Origin: Psychrobacter sp. MF31
GTDB taxonomy: Bacteria > Pseudomonadota > Gammaproteobacteria > Pseudomonadales > Moraxellaceae
Assembly: GCF_012847335.1 (NCBI RefSeq)
Contig: NZ_JABBDX010000007.1
Span: forward strand, 62,001-126,000
Reading direction: 5' to 3'
Length of the DNA: 64,000 nucleotides
Below the pieces are notes generated by a model that saw only the letters and a list, made by a program, of their open reading frames with translations, did not search any database and was not told the DNA's origin. A program made the position numbers and the translations under genes. Below are positions 47,726 through 57,180 of the stretch, one piece after another. Within the stretch, counting starts at the first letter, position 1. Each line of letters opens with the position of its first letter.

Positions 47726-48207
47726 AAAGATAAGTCGTTAGCAATTGATCGGTTAAAAGCTGCCATGAACTGTGCCGCCATTGACAACGCAACACCGCAA
47801 TGTCAGGGCAAAACCATTAAAAGTCATGATGGATCGGCATGGAATGGAATGGACAATGAGGGAGTATTAATCGCGATATCAAGGTGCGCTCAATCACATC
47901 ATCGCTAAGAGGCGCCTAGCTATTAATAAGTAAGCTACTAATCAGCCCGTTATTAACACGTAAATATTAACATCATTATCAACGGTTATCAGTCAAAAAG
48001 ACTGTAATTTTGAATGAAAATCCGTCAGTTATGAGCCATCTTTAATTAATGATTACGATAACCGCCGCTAAAAACGGTAATTAATCATTGCAAAATGATA
48101 AGAGATGGATCACATTGAGGACATCAGCGATGGTGATGACTCACAAAAACCCATGAAAATGAGTTTTGCGTTCGCAGACTATACGGTTTTCAACCAAGAC
48201 TTGTCAA
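47726..48207 (-). promoter_or_regulatory. rho promoter and long 5' leader
   Basis: On the minus strand TTGACA (48207-48202), an 18-bp spacer and TATAGT (48183-48178) form a strong promoter with a start near 48171. The leader to the rho ATG is about 445 nt with no good gene. An imperfect hairpin (AATGATTA/TAATCATT at 48048-48055/48082-48089, with inner ACCG/CGGT) is inside it. Autoregulation by Rho within its leader is known in E. coli. Confidence 0.65.
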
Positions 48208-48260
48208 TTATTTTTGCCAAAAAAGTGGCTAATTTAAAGGATTGGTTAAAAAACAAGCAA

Positions 48261-48324
48261 TTGCCATTATTTTTATGAAAATAATGGCAATAAAAATCGC
48301 CGCTAATTAAGAAAAAAGCGGCAA
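48261..48324 (-). terminator. Double hairpin downstream of trxA
   Basis: In the direction of trxA, a GCCGC/GCGGC stem (48301-48320 region) is followed by a 14-bp perfect hairpin (48261-48274/48279-48292, 4-nt loop), then a T-rich run. The pair lies 10-75 nt past the trxA stop and before the rho promoter. Confidence 0.7.
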
Positions 48325-48334
48325 TTTGGTAAGA

Positions 48335-48661
48335 TTAAAGATGCTTATCAAGGACGCGGGCAAGCTCGCCTTTGGGTTGCAGTCCCATCACTGAATCCAC
48401 TTTTTCGCCGCCTTTAAAGACAAATAGCGTTGGGATATTGCGGATGCCAAATCGGCTGGCAGCTTGTGGGTTTTGATCTACGTCGACTTTGACGATTTTG
48501 ACGCGACCTTGATACTCATCGGCAAGCTCTTCTAAAACCGGCGCAATCGCGCGGCAAGGACCACACCACGTTGCCCAAAAATCGACCAAAACTGGAGTGT
48601 CTGATTGCAACACGTCTTGGTCAAAGTTAGCGTCGGTGGTATTAACAATTGAAGCTGACAT
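48335..48661 (-). CDS. trxA: Thioredoxin 1
   Basis: Cytoplasmic disulfide reductase. The active site ATWCGPCR is near residues 31-38 and the cis-proline in [12 protein letters not shown] near residue 76. It is 108 aa, as in E. coli. AGAGAGA lies upstream of the ATG. trxA beside rho is a common gammaproteobacterial order. Confidence 0.98.
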   Translation of the reverse strand: MSASIVNTTDANFDQDVLQSDTPVLVDFWATWCGPCRAIAPVLEELADEYQGRVKIVKVDVDQNPQAASRFGIRNIPTLFVFKGGEKVDSVMGLQPKGELARVLDKHL

Positions 48662-48900
48662 AATATTCTCTCTTTATAAATTGATGGGCTTGTTATGGTT
48701 ATCAAAACTCAAATTAACAGAAGATTATGATATCACGATTGGTTAAATTTTTTGGCGCGTGACTTGTTTAATTACTTAAAAACTTAGATTAGTAGAATAA
48801 ATGGCAACAAAGCAGCGCTAAAGCTGAGTTTTTTACGAAAAGGTTACGACTTTTAAGGGAATAAATTTATAATAAGCTCAATTTTTAAGTCAGTCAAAAA

Positions 48901-49623
48901 GTGAGAATTATGCCGATTTCTGATGAGGTGGTGGCGCAGTTAAACTTGCAAGAAAGCCAGTTTTCGCAAGATTTTTTTAAAGACTTTGCCCAAAGTATCA
49001 CGGTTTATGAAGATGACGACATTTTGGTGGTCGATAAGCCGGCAGGACTGTTAAGCGTTGATGGCAAATCGCTCAAGGTAAGCTTGTTATCAAGGCTTTA
49101 CCGCGCCAATCCTGAAATAAAACTCATCCACCGCTTGGATATGGACACATCGGGACTCGTGATTTTTGCTAAAAATGCTGCCGCCCAAAGTCAAATCAGT
49201 AAGCAATTCATCGAGCGCTTACCGCAAAAAATTTATCAAGCTCGGGTGATGGGACACTGGCTTGAGGTTGGCGAAAAAGGTCGAATTGACGTTCCAGTTC
49301 GCTACGAGCCTGAAACCAAACCGCGACATATCGTGGATTTAACTTGGAAAAAAAACGCGCTGACTTTATTTAAAGTTTTGGCTCATGAAAGCGTTGATGG
49401 CATTGAGGTCACCCGAGTTCAACTCAAACCCGTCACCGGTCGTAGCCATCAGCTTCGCGTTCATATGCTCCACGCGGGGCATGTGATGATTGGCGACCCC
49501 ATTTACGCCGAAGGGGAAGCGCTTGCCATTGCCCCGCGATTGAATTTACACGCGCAATCCTTGCGATTAAAGCACCCTGTTCTTGGCGCTTGGATAGATT
49601 GGGAAAGTCCTGTGCCGTTTTAA
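48901..49623 (+). CDS. rluA: RNA pseudouridine synthase RluA
   Basis: Forms pseudouridine in 23S rRNA and certain tRNAs. The catalytic aspartate is in IHRLDMDTSGLVIFAK near residue 80, with VVDKPAGLLSVDGK before it and VQLKPVTGRSHQLRVHMLHAGH and APRLNLHAQSL after it. It is 240 aa. The APRL-LHA ending and short length fit RluA rather than RluC or RluD, which carry S4 domains. Start is GTG. In E. coli rluA sits beside rapA; here one gene intervenes. Confidence 0.88.
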   Translation: MRIMPISDEVVAQLNLQESQFSQDFFKDFAQSITVYEDDDILVVDKPAGLLSVDGKSLKVSLLSRLYRANPEIKLIHRLDMDTSGLVIFAKNAAAQSQISKQFIERLPQKIYQARVMGHWLEVGEKGRIDVPVRYEPETKPRHIVDLTWKKNALTLFKVLAHESVDGIEVTRVQLKPVTGRSHQLRVHMLHAGHVMIGDPIYAEGEALAIAPRLNLHAQSLRLKHPVLGAWIDWESPVPF

Positions 49624-49650
49624 CCTAATCCATTTTAATTTTTACTATTT

Positions 49651-50598
49651 TTATTCCTTATTATTGTTAATAAAGTCGCTCACTTGATGACTTAAAATAT
49701 CCCAAAGCTTAAGCTGAGCGCCTTTGCTGCCCCAAGCGTTGTGCGGGCTAAAAATGACGCGAGGGTGATTTTTAAGTGTTAATAACGGGTCATCATTAGT
49801 GATGGGTTCTTGTTCAAAAACGTCGGTCGCATAGCCAATGATTTGCTCATTGTTAATGGCGTCAGTGATGGCTTGGCTGTCAACGATGCCGCCGCGAGCC
49901 ACATTAACGATAAGTGGTTTATTGGTCATTTTGGCAAGGGTTTTTTCATTAATTAAATGGCGCGTGGCGTCGCTCAATGGGCAATGCAGGCTAATCACGT
50001 CAGCGCGGGCAAGCACTTCATCAAAGGCGGTATAATCAGCATTTCGCGGCGCGCGGTTTTGATGCTCCGCCCAAAGCACTTCCATGCCAAAGGCGCGGGC
50101 AATGTCGGTTACGCGCTTGCCAATCGTGCCAACGCCAATAATGCCAAGAGTTTTATCTTCCAAATCAATGAGCGGAATATCAAGCAAACAAAAATTGCCG
50201 TTGTCTTGCCAGCTGCCATCAACGACTTTTTCGTGGTAATAATTGGTCGCGCGCATCGCCGCAAGCATCAGCATAAAGGTGTGTTCAGGAACGCTTTTCA
50301 CCGCGTAACCGGCAACGTTATAAAGCGCAACGTTATGAGCTTTGCAAGCGTCACCATCCACGTTATCAAGACCGGTAGCGGTCAGTTGAATCAGCTTTAA
50401 TTGCGGCAATTGGCTGATGACCGCCGCGCCGATTTTGACTTTATTAGCAATGATAATGTCCGCATTTTGGCAGCGCTCAATGATGGTGGCGTCGTCTTGA
50501 GGCGTCTCGTTAAAGGTAACGTAATCGCTCACGCCTTTTGGGGCAGGCAGGTCAATGCCTTCTGAAAACGTGCCTTGATCTAAAAATACCGCTCGCAT
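49651..50598 (-). CDS. D-2-hydroxyacid dehydrogenase (glycerate dehydrogenase type)
   Basis: NAD-dependent oxidoreductase of 315 aa, D-isomer family. The Rossmann motif is in LGIIGVGTIGKRVTDIARAF near residue 146. The catalytic triad appears as Arg in VNVARGGIVD, Glu in DVFEQEPI and His in FSPHNAWGSKGA. The last motif fits hydroxypyruvate/glycerate dehydrogenases. AAGGAGCG precedes the ATG. Exact substrate inferred. Confidence 0.83.
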   Translation of the reverse strand: MRAVFLDQGTFSEGIDLPAPKGVSDYVTFNETPQDDATIIERCQNADIIIANKVKIGAAVISQLPQLKLIQLTATGLDNVDGDACKAHNVALYNVAGYAVKSVPEHTFMLMLAAMRATNYYHEKVVDGSWQDNGNFCLLDIPLIDLEDKTLGIIGVGTIGKRVTDIARAFGMEVLWAEHQNRAPRNADYTAFDEVLARADVISLHCPLSDATRHLINEKTLAKMTNKPLIVNVARGGIVDSQAITDAINNEQIIGYATDVFEQEPITNDDPLLTLKNHPRVIFSPHNAWGSKGAQLKLWDILSHQVSDFINNNKE

Positions 50599-50930
50599 AA
50601 TCGCTCCTTGATTTAAAAGCTTAAGCCTAGCATTGATTGCGCGCTGCCCTCAAGATAAGTTCGGTTTAAATACCAACGAAAGTTTTTGCGTTTGAATTAG
50701 CCTAAAATTATAAGCGCGCTTTAAAAAAGTTTTTATCAAATAAATCAAAGCGCCAACGACAATTTGTGGTTGAAAATTGACAATATTGCACGCATCTAGC
50801 GGCTAACGATATATAATATTGTGGCTTTTTTAAGTCAAGACGCTTATCTGATGACCTCATTTAGGTTTTTTGCTCACTTGACTGACCCTTGCCTGCTATT
50901 TTTTTCATTGAGAGCCAAAGACATCGCCTT
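50599..50930. promoter_or_regulatory. Divergent region with rapA promoter
   Basis: This 332-nt gap has no gene. A perfect TATAAT at 50812-50817 on the plus strand is the best -10 for rapA; TTGCAC at 50786 and TTGACA at 50777 lie upstream but at spacings of 20 bp or more. The leader to the rapA ATG would be about 107 nt. Confidence 0.45.
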
Positions 50931-53813
50931 ATGACAACTTCTGCCTTGCACCATAAAACATTTGCTGTCGGTCAACGCCATTTATCGGACACTGAAACTG
51001 AGCTTGGGCTTGGGGTGGTGATTGAGGTGGATGACCGCTGCGTCCATATTTTATTTCCGCAAAGTGAGGAGACGCGCGTTTACGCCAAAAACTCAGCGCC
51101 GTTATCACGAGTGGCATTTAAAGTGGGTGACAGCATTTGCGACCAAGAGGGCAACACGTTTGTGGTCACCGGCGTCGATGAGGTCATGGGTGTATTAAAA
51201 TACAGCGTTGACGGTCATGATAAAGCCATTATGGAAACGAGGCTTGCGGCAAATATTACCCTTGCCAAGCCTTTGGAGCGCTTGCTTGCCGGACGAATTG
51301 ATCGCGGTGACTGGTACGATTTGCGCCAAGATATTTTAAGAATGCAAGCGGCGTTATCAAGCCACCCTTTAAAAGGTTTAATGGGCGCTCGCGTTGACAT
51401 CATTGAGCATCAGCTTTATATCGCCCATGAGGTCGGCAAACGCATTGCACCGCGAGTGCTGCTAGCCGATGAGGTTGGTCTTGGTAAAACGATTGAAGCA
51501 GGGCTGATTATTCATCAGCAATTATTGTCTGGAAAAGCCGAGCGCGTGTTAATTTTGGTTCCGGACAGTTTGCAATATCAATGGATGATTGAGCTTCGCC
51601 GCCGCTTTAATTTAAATTTTGCGCTGTTTGATTTGGTTCGAACTGCGGCAATTAAAGAGCACCATCCTGAGCAAAACGTCTTTTTAACCGAGCAATGTAT
51701 CATTGCTGGCATGGATTTGCTGCTTGACCATCCTGACCTTTATGACCAAGCCATGGAAGCGGGCTTTGATTTATTAGTCGTTGATGAAGCGCATCATTTG
51801 CACTGGGACGCGGCGCAAGGCGGCAATGAAAAATATGATTTGGTTGCTGATTTTGCCGAAGAAACCGCAGGGGTGATGCTGCTAACGGCAACGCCAGAAC
51901 AGCTTGGCGTTGAAAGCCATTTTGCAAGGCTGCGGCTCCTTGACCCCAACCGTTTTGATGATTTGGATGAGTTTATCGAAAGCCAAGACGCCTTTGCCGA
52001 TACGGCAGCGGTCGCTCGCGTGCTCATTGATGACAAACCATTAAGCGATGGTCAAATTAAAGCACTAACCAACTTGTTAGGCGTTAATAGTGATGAGCTG
52101 GTTAATATCAATGACGATGAAAAATTGCGGGCTTATGCGTTAAATGAATTGCTTGACCGTCATGGTACCGGTCGCGTGTTGTTCCGAAATACGCGTGAAA
52201 GCGTCACCGGATTTTATGGCAGACAAAGTCAGCCGCACCCGCTGCCATTGCCTGAATCTTGGGTCGGCAACTATCAAACTTGCGGTAAGCTTCGCGAGCA
52301 GCTTTGGGGTGAGGAAAACAGACCCGACGGCAGCTGGCTTGAAGATGACCCGCGCGTGCCGTGGCTTATTGACATTTTAAAATCCAAACTTAAGCATGAA
52401 AAAGTGCTGCTGATTGCTCGAAGTGGCGCGACCGTTGAAAGTTTAGAAGCCGTTTTGCGACTTCATGCGGGGATTAAAACGGCGATTTTCACTGAGCAGA
52501 TGACCTTGCTTGAGCGTGACCAAGCGGCGGCATTTTTTGCGGACAGTGAAGGCGCTCAGATTTTACTTTGCTCCGAGATTGGCTCAGAAGGTCGCAATTT
52601 TCAATTTGCCAATCAGCTGATTTTATGGGATTTACCGGCAAATCCAGACACCCTTGAGCAGCGCATTGGTCGCCTTGACCGCATTGGTCAAACCAAACAA
52701 ATCACCTTGCATGTGCCCTTTGTTTCAGGGACGGCACAAGAGCGCTTGTATCTTTGGTATGACCGCGCGCTGAATATTTTTAACCAAATATCCCCAACTG
52801 CGCAAAGCGTTCAAGAGCAGTTTATTGCCGAATTAAAGCCGCTGCTTGAAGGCGAAAACTCTGCTGAAAACCGCGACGCCCTTGACGAATTAATCGTGGA
52901 TGCCAAAGCCACGCGCTTGGAGTTGGAAGCGGCACTACAAGAAGGTCGCGACCGCTTGCTTGAATATAATTCGTGCCGACCACGCGTTGCCGGACGAATC
53001 AAAGAGGCGATGCTTGAGTTTGATAAAAACAATATCATCGCGCCGTTTGTGGATCGCTTTTTGGCGTCGGCAAACATCGATTATAGCATTCAGCGCGATG
53101 GCACTTGGGTGATAACGCCCGTTGATAGCAGCGAGGCGAATGAGTTTATTGAAGCCTTGCCCCTTGGCGGCGAAGATGGCATGACCTTAACCTTTGAGCG
53201 CTCGCAGGCATTAAAGCGCGAGGAGGTTGAGTTTGTCACCTACGAGCATCCGCTCATGCAAGCGATTTATGAGCTGGCATCAAGTAGCACTTTTGGCAAT
53301 ACTACCGTTGCTATGCTTAAAAGCAATGCCATGCCGCAAGGGATGATTATGCTTGAGGTGAATTTTCGCGTTGAAGCCATTGCGCCAAAATTGTTAAACC
53401 TGCCTGCCATGCTACCGATGCAAAATATCCGTATTTTTTTAAGCGAGCAAGGCGGGGATTTATCCCAAAAAATCAGCGCCGAGATGATTATGCCGCACGT
53501 TGAGCGCTTGGATAAAAATCGTGCCCGCCAAGTCATTAAAGTTCGCAGCGATGTCATTGAAACGCGCTATCATGAAGCCGAAGACCTTGCCAAAGCTCAG
53601 CTTAGTGAGATCGGTGAGCAGGCGCGCGCGCGCTTTAGTCAGCAGTGGGGTCGCGAAATTAAGCGCTTAAAGCATTTGCAATCGATTAACCCAAACGTCC
53701 GCGACAGCGAAATTGAGCGCTTAGAACAACTGCAATCGCAAGGCGAACAAGCACTTGCCAATTTGTCCTTGGTTCCCGATTCCATCCGCGTTTTGGTGGC
53801 GGTGAAGCCTTAA
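50931..53813 (+). CDS. rapA: RNA polymerase-associated ATPase RapA
   Basis: Swi2/Snf2-family translocase that binds RNA polymerase and aids its recycling. It has a tandem Tudor-like N-terminus (FAVGQRHLSDTETELGLGVV), motif I LLADEVGLGKTIEAGLI near residue 176, DEAHH near 285, LLTATPEQLG and, in the second lobe, GSEGRNFQFANQLILWDLP and EQRIGRLDRIGQ. ATG 50931 (MTTSALHHK) gives 960 aa (E. coli 968); the frame is open further upstream but those residues are not family-like. Confidence 0.96.
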   Translation: MTTSALHHKTFAVGQRHLSDTETELGLGVVIEVDDRCVHILFPQSEETRVYAKNSAPLSRVAFKVGDSICDQEGNTFVVTGVDEVMGVLKYSVDGHDKAIMETRLAANITLAKPLERLLAGRIDRGDWYDLRQDILRMQAALSSHPLKGLMGARVDIIEHQLYIAHEVGKRIAPRVLLADEVGLGKTIEAGLIIHQQLLSGKAERVLILVPDSLQYQWMIELRRRFNLNFALFDLVRTAAIKEHHPEQNVFLTEQCIIAGMDLLLDHPDLYDQAMEAGFDLLVVDEAHHLHWDAAQGGNEKYDLVADFAEETAGVMLLTATPEQLGVESHFARLRLLDPNRFDDLDEFIESQDAFADTAAVARVLIDDKPLSDGQIKALTNLLGVNSDELVNINDDEKLRAYALNELLDRHGTGRVLFRNTRESVTGFYGRQSQPHPLPLPESWVGNYQTCGKLREQLWGEENRPDGSWLEDDPRVPWLIDILKSKLKHEKVLLIARSGATVESLEAVLRLHAGIKTAIFTEQMTLLERDQAAAFFADSEGAQILLCSEIGSEGRNFQFANQLILWDLPANPDTLEQRIGRLDRIGQTKQITLHVPFVSGTAQERLYLWYDRALNIFNQISPTAQSVQEQFIAELKPLLEGENSAENRDALDELIVDAKATRLELEAALQEGRDRLLEYNSCRPRVAGRIKEAMLEFDKNNIIAPFVDRFLASANIDYSIQRDGTWVITPVDSSEANEFIEALPLGGEDGMTLTFERSQALKREEVEFVTYEHPLMQAIYELASSSTFGNTTVAMLKSNAMPQGMIMLEVNFRVEAIAPKLLNLPAMLPMQNIRIFLSEQGGDLSQKISAEMIMPHVERLDKNRARQVIKVRSDVIETRYHEAEDLAKAQLSEIGEQARARFSQQWGREIKRLKHLQSINPNVRDSEIERLEQLQSQGEQALANLSLVPDSIRVLVAVKP

Positions 53814-53940
53814 GGTTAAAATTGCCCATCAAATGCTCAAACCGAACGTTTAACTGATAACGATGAGCGCCTTAAAAGATTGCCATAAAAAAATTGCGGC
53901 GTTAAGGCGCGATTAAGATTTACAAAGGAGACTGACGGTC

Positions 53941-54843
53941 ATGTCAGAGGATTGCCAACTGATTGATGAGCTGCTTGCCACGGTGGCGCTTACCGAGATT
54001 CGCCCCGATGAGTTTGAAGGTCAAAGCCACGACTATGTCGGCGCGCGTATTTTTGGTGGTCAGGTGCTTGCCCAAGCGTTGATGGCAGCGGCAAAAACGC
54101 TCACCGAAGACAAGCCCTGTCACTCTTTACATGGCTATTTTTTGCGCGGCGGCGATATTCATAAGCCGATAATTTACAAAGTTCGTAGGCTTCGTGACGG
54201 CAGAAGCTTGTCTGCGCGCGAGGTCACCGCGTTTCAATGTCAATCGGCAACGGGCGAAGCTCCTGATTTGCAAATGATTTTTATCATGATGGCGTCGTTT
54301 TCCCCAATGGAAGACGGTCTTGAATATCAAGAAGATATGCCTGTTTATCCGCCGCCTGAGGACTTGCTTGCTGAGCAGGATTTAAAAGAACAGTATGTGG
54401 GCAAAGTCCCCGATGCCCTAAAAGCGCGCTTTATGCGCAAGCGCCATGTTGAGATTAAACCTGTTAAGCCGCGTGACCCTATTCACCCTGAACCCATCAA
54501 GCCTAAGCAAGCCAACTGGCTGCGAATCAAACAGCTTGGCGAGCAGCCGCAAGCCATTCAGCAAGCGCTGTTGGCGTTTTCGTCCGATTTTTATTTGGTG
54601 GGAACGGGGCTGATGTCACATGGCGTCAGCTTTATGACCAATGGTTTGCAAGCGGCTAGCATTGACCACTCAATGCACTTTCACCGCGCCTTTGATTTAA
54701 ACGATTGGCTGCTTTATGACATGTGGAGCGATACCACCTCAAATGCTAAAGGCTTAAATCACGGTCAATTTTGGCAAAATGGTAAGCTTGTGGCGACCGT
54801 TCAGCAAGAAGGTTTGATGCGGCTGCGGGTTCCTAAGTCTTAA
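53941..54843 (+). CDS. tesB: Acyl-CoA thioesterase II
   Basis: Double hot-dog thioesterase of broad chain length. ARIFGGQVLAQALMAAAKTL and HSLHGYFLRGGD are the first-half signature, with the catalytic Asp near GGD; the second half has FYLVGTGLMSHG, ASIDHSMHFHR and WLLYDMWS. It is 300 aa (E. coli 286). AAAGGAG precedes the ATG. Confidence 0.95.
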   Translation: MSEDCQLIDELLATVALTEIRPDEFEGQSHDYVGARIFGGQVLAQALMAAAKTLTEDKPCHSLHGYFLRGGDIHKPIIYKVRRLRDGRSLSAREVTAFQCQSATGEAPDLQMIFIMMASFSPMEDGLEYQEDMPVYPPPEDLLAEQDLKEQYVGKVPDALKARFMRKRHVEIKPVKPRDPIHPEPIKPKQANWLRIKQLGEQPQAIQQALLAFSSDFYLVGTGLMSHGVSFMTNGLQAASIDHSMHFHRAFDLNDWLLYDMWSDTTSNAKGLNHGQFWQNGKLVATVQQEGLMRLRVPKS

Positions 54844-54866
54844 TTTATTAAAGTAAAGCTCGCTGA

Positions 54867-56090
54867 TCAAGACGATTCTAAAATTTTTTCCATCGCTCGC
54901 GGCAATCCTAAGGTGGCTTTTGCCGTTTTGCTATCAAGCCATTGAAAGTCAATATCGGCTTGGCTTAATTTGTTACTTAAGATTTGGATGTTTTCATTGC
55001 TAAATCTTGTTTGATACGGTGTTAAATACCAATGAAAATGGGTTAGGCTGTGCTTGATAGGCGCGTCGTCAAACAAATCTTGTCTGCAAGGTATTAACTT
55101 AACGTCGCTTGTTAAAATTAATTCATGAATAATTTGCTCAGCCGTGCTCATTTCACTGTCAAAAAGCGCGTCATCTTGCTCGGCGGTGATGGTAACCTCC
55201 AATTTAGTTTTTTTATCCACCTGCACTTTTTTATCAAATAAAAGCGGCAAGCTCCAAAGTCCGCCCCAAATGCCATTGTCAGGGCGTTTTAGCCAAAGTA
55301 TTTCGCCATTGTTATTGCTGATAAGTAAGGCTTTACTAAATTTGCTGGGTTTGGGCGCTTTTTTGGCTTTGACGGGAAAGTGGGTTTCGCGACCTTGAGC
55401 GTGGGCGAAGCAGTCGTTTTGCAGCGGGCAGGATTGGCAATTTGGGTTTCGGCGCGTACAAAGCGTGGCTCCCAAATCCATCATCGCTTGAGCAAAGCGT
55501 CCGGCGTCATCAGTTGGCGTCAGCCTTGTGGCAAGTTCCCAAAGTATTTTGTCCGTCGCCGATTTGGTAATGTCGCCATCGATTGCCGACCAGCGCGTGA
55601 GCACCCGCTTGACGTTGCCATCACAAATGACGCCGTATTTGTGCAGTCCCATTGCCATGATTGCGCCTGCGGTCGAGCGCCCGACGCCCGAAATGGCTTC
55701 CCAATCTTGCAGGGTTTGCGGAAAATTACCCGTGGCTTCAATCACCGCCACAAGCTGCTTTGCGCCTTTATGCAAATTACGAGCGCGAGCATAGTAGCCA
55801 AGCCCCGCCCAGTGCTCCGCCACCAAATCCCAATCTGCCGCTGCCAAATCATGAACGCTTGGAAAGCTTGCTATAAACCTTGCAAAGTAGGGCAGAACCG
55901 TGGTGACCTGCGTTTGCTGAAGCATAACCTCGGACAGCCAAACGATATAGGGATTTGGCGCGTCGGTTTTGTGCTGCTGCCACGGCAAATTGTGGCGACC
56001 GTGGGTGTCGAACCAATCGAGCAAGCGCGGGGCGAAGCTGTCGAGGTGGTTGGCAGGTTGGGAAAATTTTGGGTGAACAACATCAGTCAT
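54867..56090 (-). CDS. mutY: Adenine DNA glycosylase
   Basis: Removes adenine paired with 8-oxoguanine. HGRHNLPWQQ, EVMLQQTQVTTVLPYF with the catalytic Glu, the helix-hairpin-helix ISGVGRSTAGAIMAMG with the aspartate in VICDGNVKRVL, and the iron-sulfur ligands CTRRNPNCQSCPLQNDC (C-6-C-2-C-5-C) are all intact. A NUDIX-like C-domain that reads the 8-oxoG follows from about residue 240. It is 407 aa (E. coli 350), longer mainly in that domain. Confidence 0.96.
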   Translation of the reverse strand: MTDVVHPKFSQPANHLDSFAPRLLDWFDTHGRHNLPWQQHKTDAPNPYIVWLSEVMLQQTQVTTVLPYFARFIASFPSVHDLAAADWDLVAEHWAGLGYYARARNLHKGAKQLVAVIEATGNFPQTLQDWEAISGVGRSTAGAIMAMGLHKYGVICDGNVKRVLTRWSAIDGDITKSATDKILWELATRLTPTDDAGRFAQAMMDLGATLCTRRNPNCQSCPLQNDCFAHAQGRETHFPVKAKKAPKPSKFSKALLISNNNGEILWLKRPDNGIWGGLWSLPLLFDKKVQVDKKTKLEVTITAEQDDALFDSEMSTAEQIIHELILTSDVKLIPCRQDLFDDAPIKHSLTHFHWYLTPYQTRFSNENIQILSNKLSQADIDFQWLDSKTAKATLGLPRAMEKILESS

Positions 56091-56148
56091 TATTTGGCGA
56101 CCATCGGCTAAAAGCTTTTATATAAGGGCGATGGCGCAAATCTAAAGC

Positions 56149-57138
56149 CTAGCGGTAAACGCTGTCTAAGGTTTGACCGTCTTTATTTTTCCACTCAACC
56201 CAACCGTTGGTAGGGCGTCCGGTGGCAAATTGCCCTGCGCCGCTTGGCGTTTTGAATAAATGATTACAGGTTAGCTGATAAGTGTCGCCTTTGCCGTCAA
56301 TAAGCTTATTTTCTTTGACCAGTTTTGCTTTTTCATTTATTGCCCAACTGCCTAACGATGAGGTTGAGGATTTGCGAATGATTGACCCTGCTAAAATAAC
56401 AAAGCCATCTTCGTTGAAATAACCTTTAGCATCGGCATTTTTGGTTTTACAATAAAAAAGGGTGGGCGATTCTTGCTTGGGTAATTCTTGATTTGGCAAG
56501 CTCTGCGTATCCAGAGCATCAGGTGATATTTCGAACTGTGAGCTCTTTTTATTATCAAAACCGTTTGTGGCGCTATCCAAATCGGCAGTATTATTAATAA
56601 CTGCCTGAATGCTTTTATCAAAAGTTAGCGATTCAAAAACCGGCTGACCAAGCGTTGATAATAAAACATCAAGCGTATAAAACAGCTCCTCGCAATCGGC
56701 TTTTAGCGGGTCGGGCGTATGCGGTCGATTGCCATGATTGCCATTTTGCAAATCATAACGACCAACGTCTTGTGCGGTTTTGATGGCTTTATGCTCAAGA
56801 TATAGCGCGTGAGTTTGAGTCATGGTATTGTTGGTTGAGAGCATAACAAACGCGCGCGTCCAAAACTCCTTTTTGGTATCGATATGATGCTGCGATAAGC
56901 GCCGTTTTAACTCGCCCGTTTGTCCGATATAAAGCTTGGGTCGGCTCAAATCTTCGCTGTCGCTGAGTAAAAAATAAAGCCCCACTTGATTGGCATCATC
57001 GCGAGCAAAAAAGTCGTGAATATCAACGCGCGGAATTTCAATCAAGCGAACGGTTCGCGTGGTCATTTCAGCAACGCGAAGCCCGCGCGGATTGCCTTTT
57101 GGTAAATAGATTTGAATGGTTTTGGCAGTTTGGCTCAT
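56149..57138 (-). CDS. GIY-YIG nuclease-domain protein with DUF4357
   Basis: A 329-aa protein. A GIY-YIG domain near residues 50-130 shows GLYFLLSDS, KLYIGQTGELKRRLSQH and later EHKAIKTAQ, with the catalytic Arg and Glu. The C-terminal 100 residues (FVILAGSIIRKSSTSSLGSWAIN to SGAGQFATGRPTNGWVEWKN) fit DUF4357, often found with such domains. The middle is polar and variable. Members are frequent in accessory regions, but nothing else here suggests transfer. Function unknown. Confidence 0.78.
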   Translation of the reverse strand: MSQTAKTIQIYLPKGNPRGLRVAEMTTRTVRLIEIPRVDIHDFFARDDANQVGLYFLLSDSEDLSRPKLYIGQTGELKRRLSQHHIDTKKEFWTRAFVMLSTNNTMTQTHALYLEHKAIKTAQDVGRYDLQNGNHGNRPHTPDPLKADCEELFYTLDVLLSTLGQPVFESLTFDKSIQAVINNTADLDSATNGFDNKKSSQFEISPDALDTQSLPNQELPKQESPTLFYCKTKNADAKGYFNEDGFVILAGSIIRKSSTSSLGSWAINEKAKLVKENKLIDGKGDTYQLTCNHLFKTPSGAGQFATGRPTNGWVEWKNKDGQTLDSVYR

Positions 57139-57180
57139 AAGGTATTCAGGGCAAATTTGGTTATTTTAAAAGGTAAAGAA

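Noticed and set aside
55380-56111. 243-codon open frame opposite mutY
   Set aside because: It is the antisense shadow of a well-supported mutY; its composition is not protein-like and it has no ribosome site.
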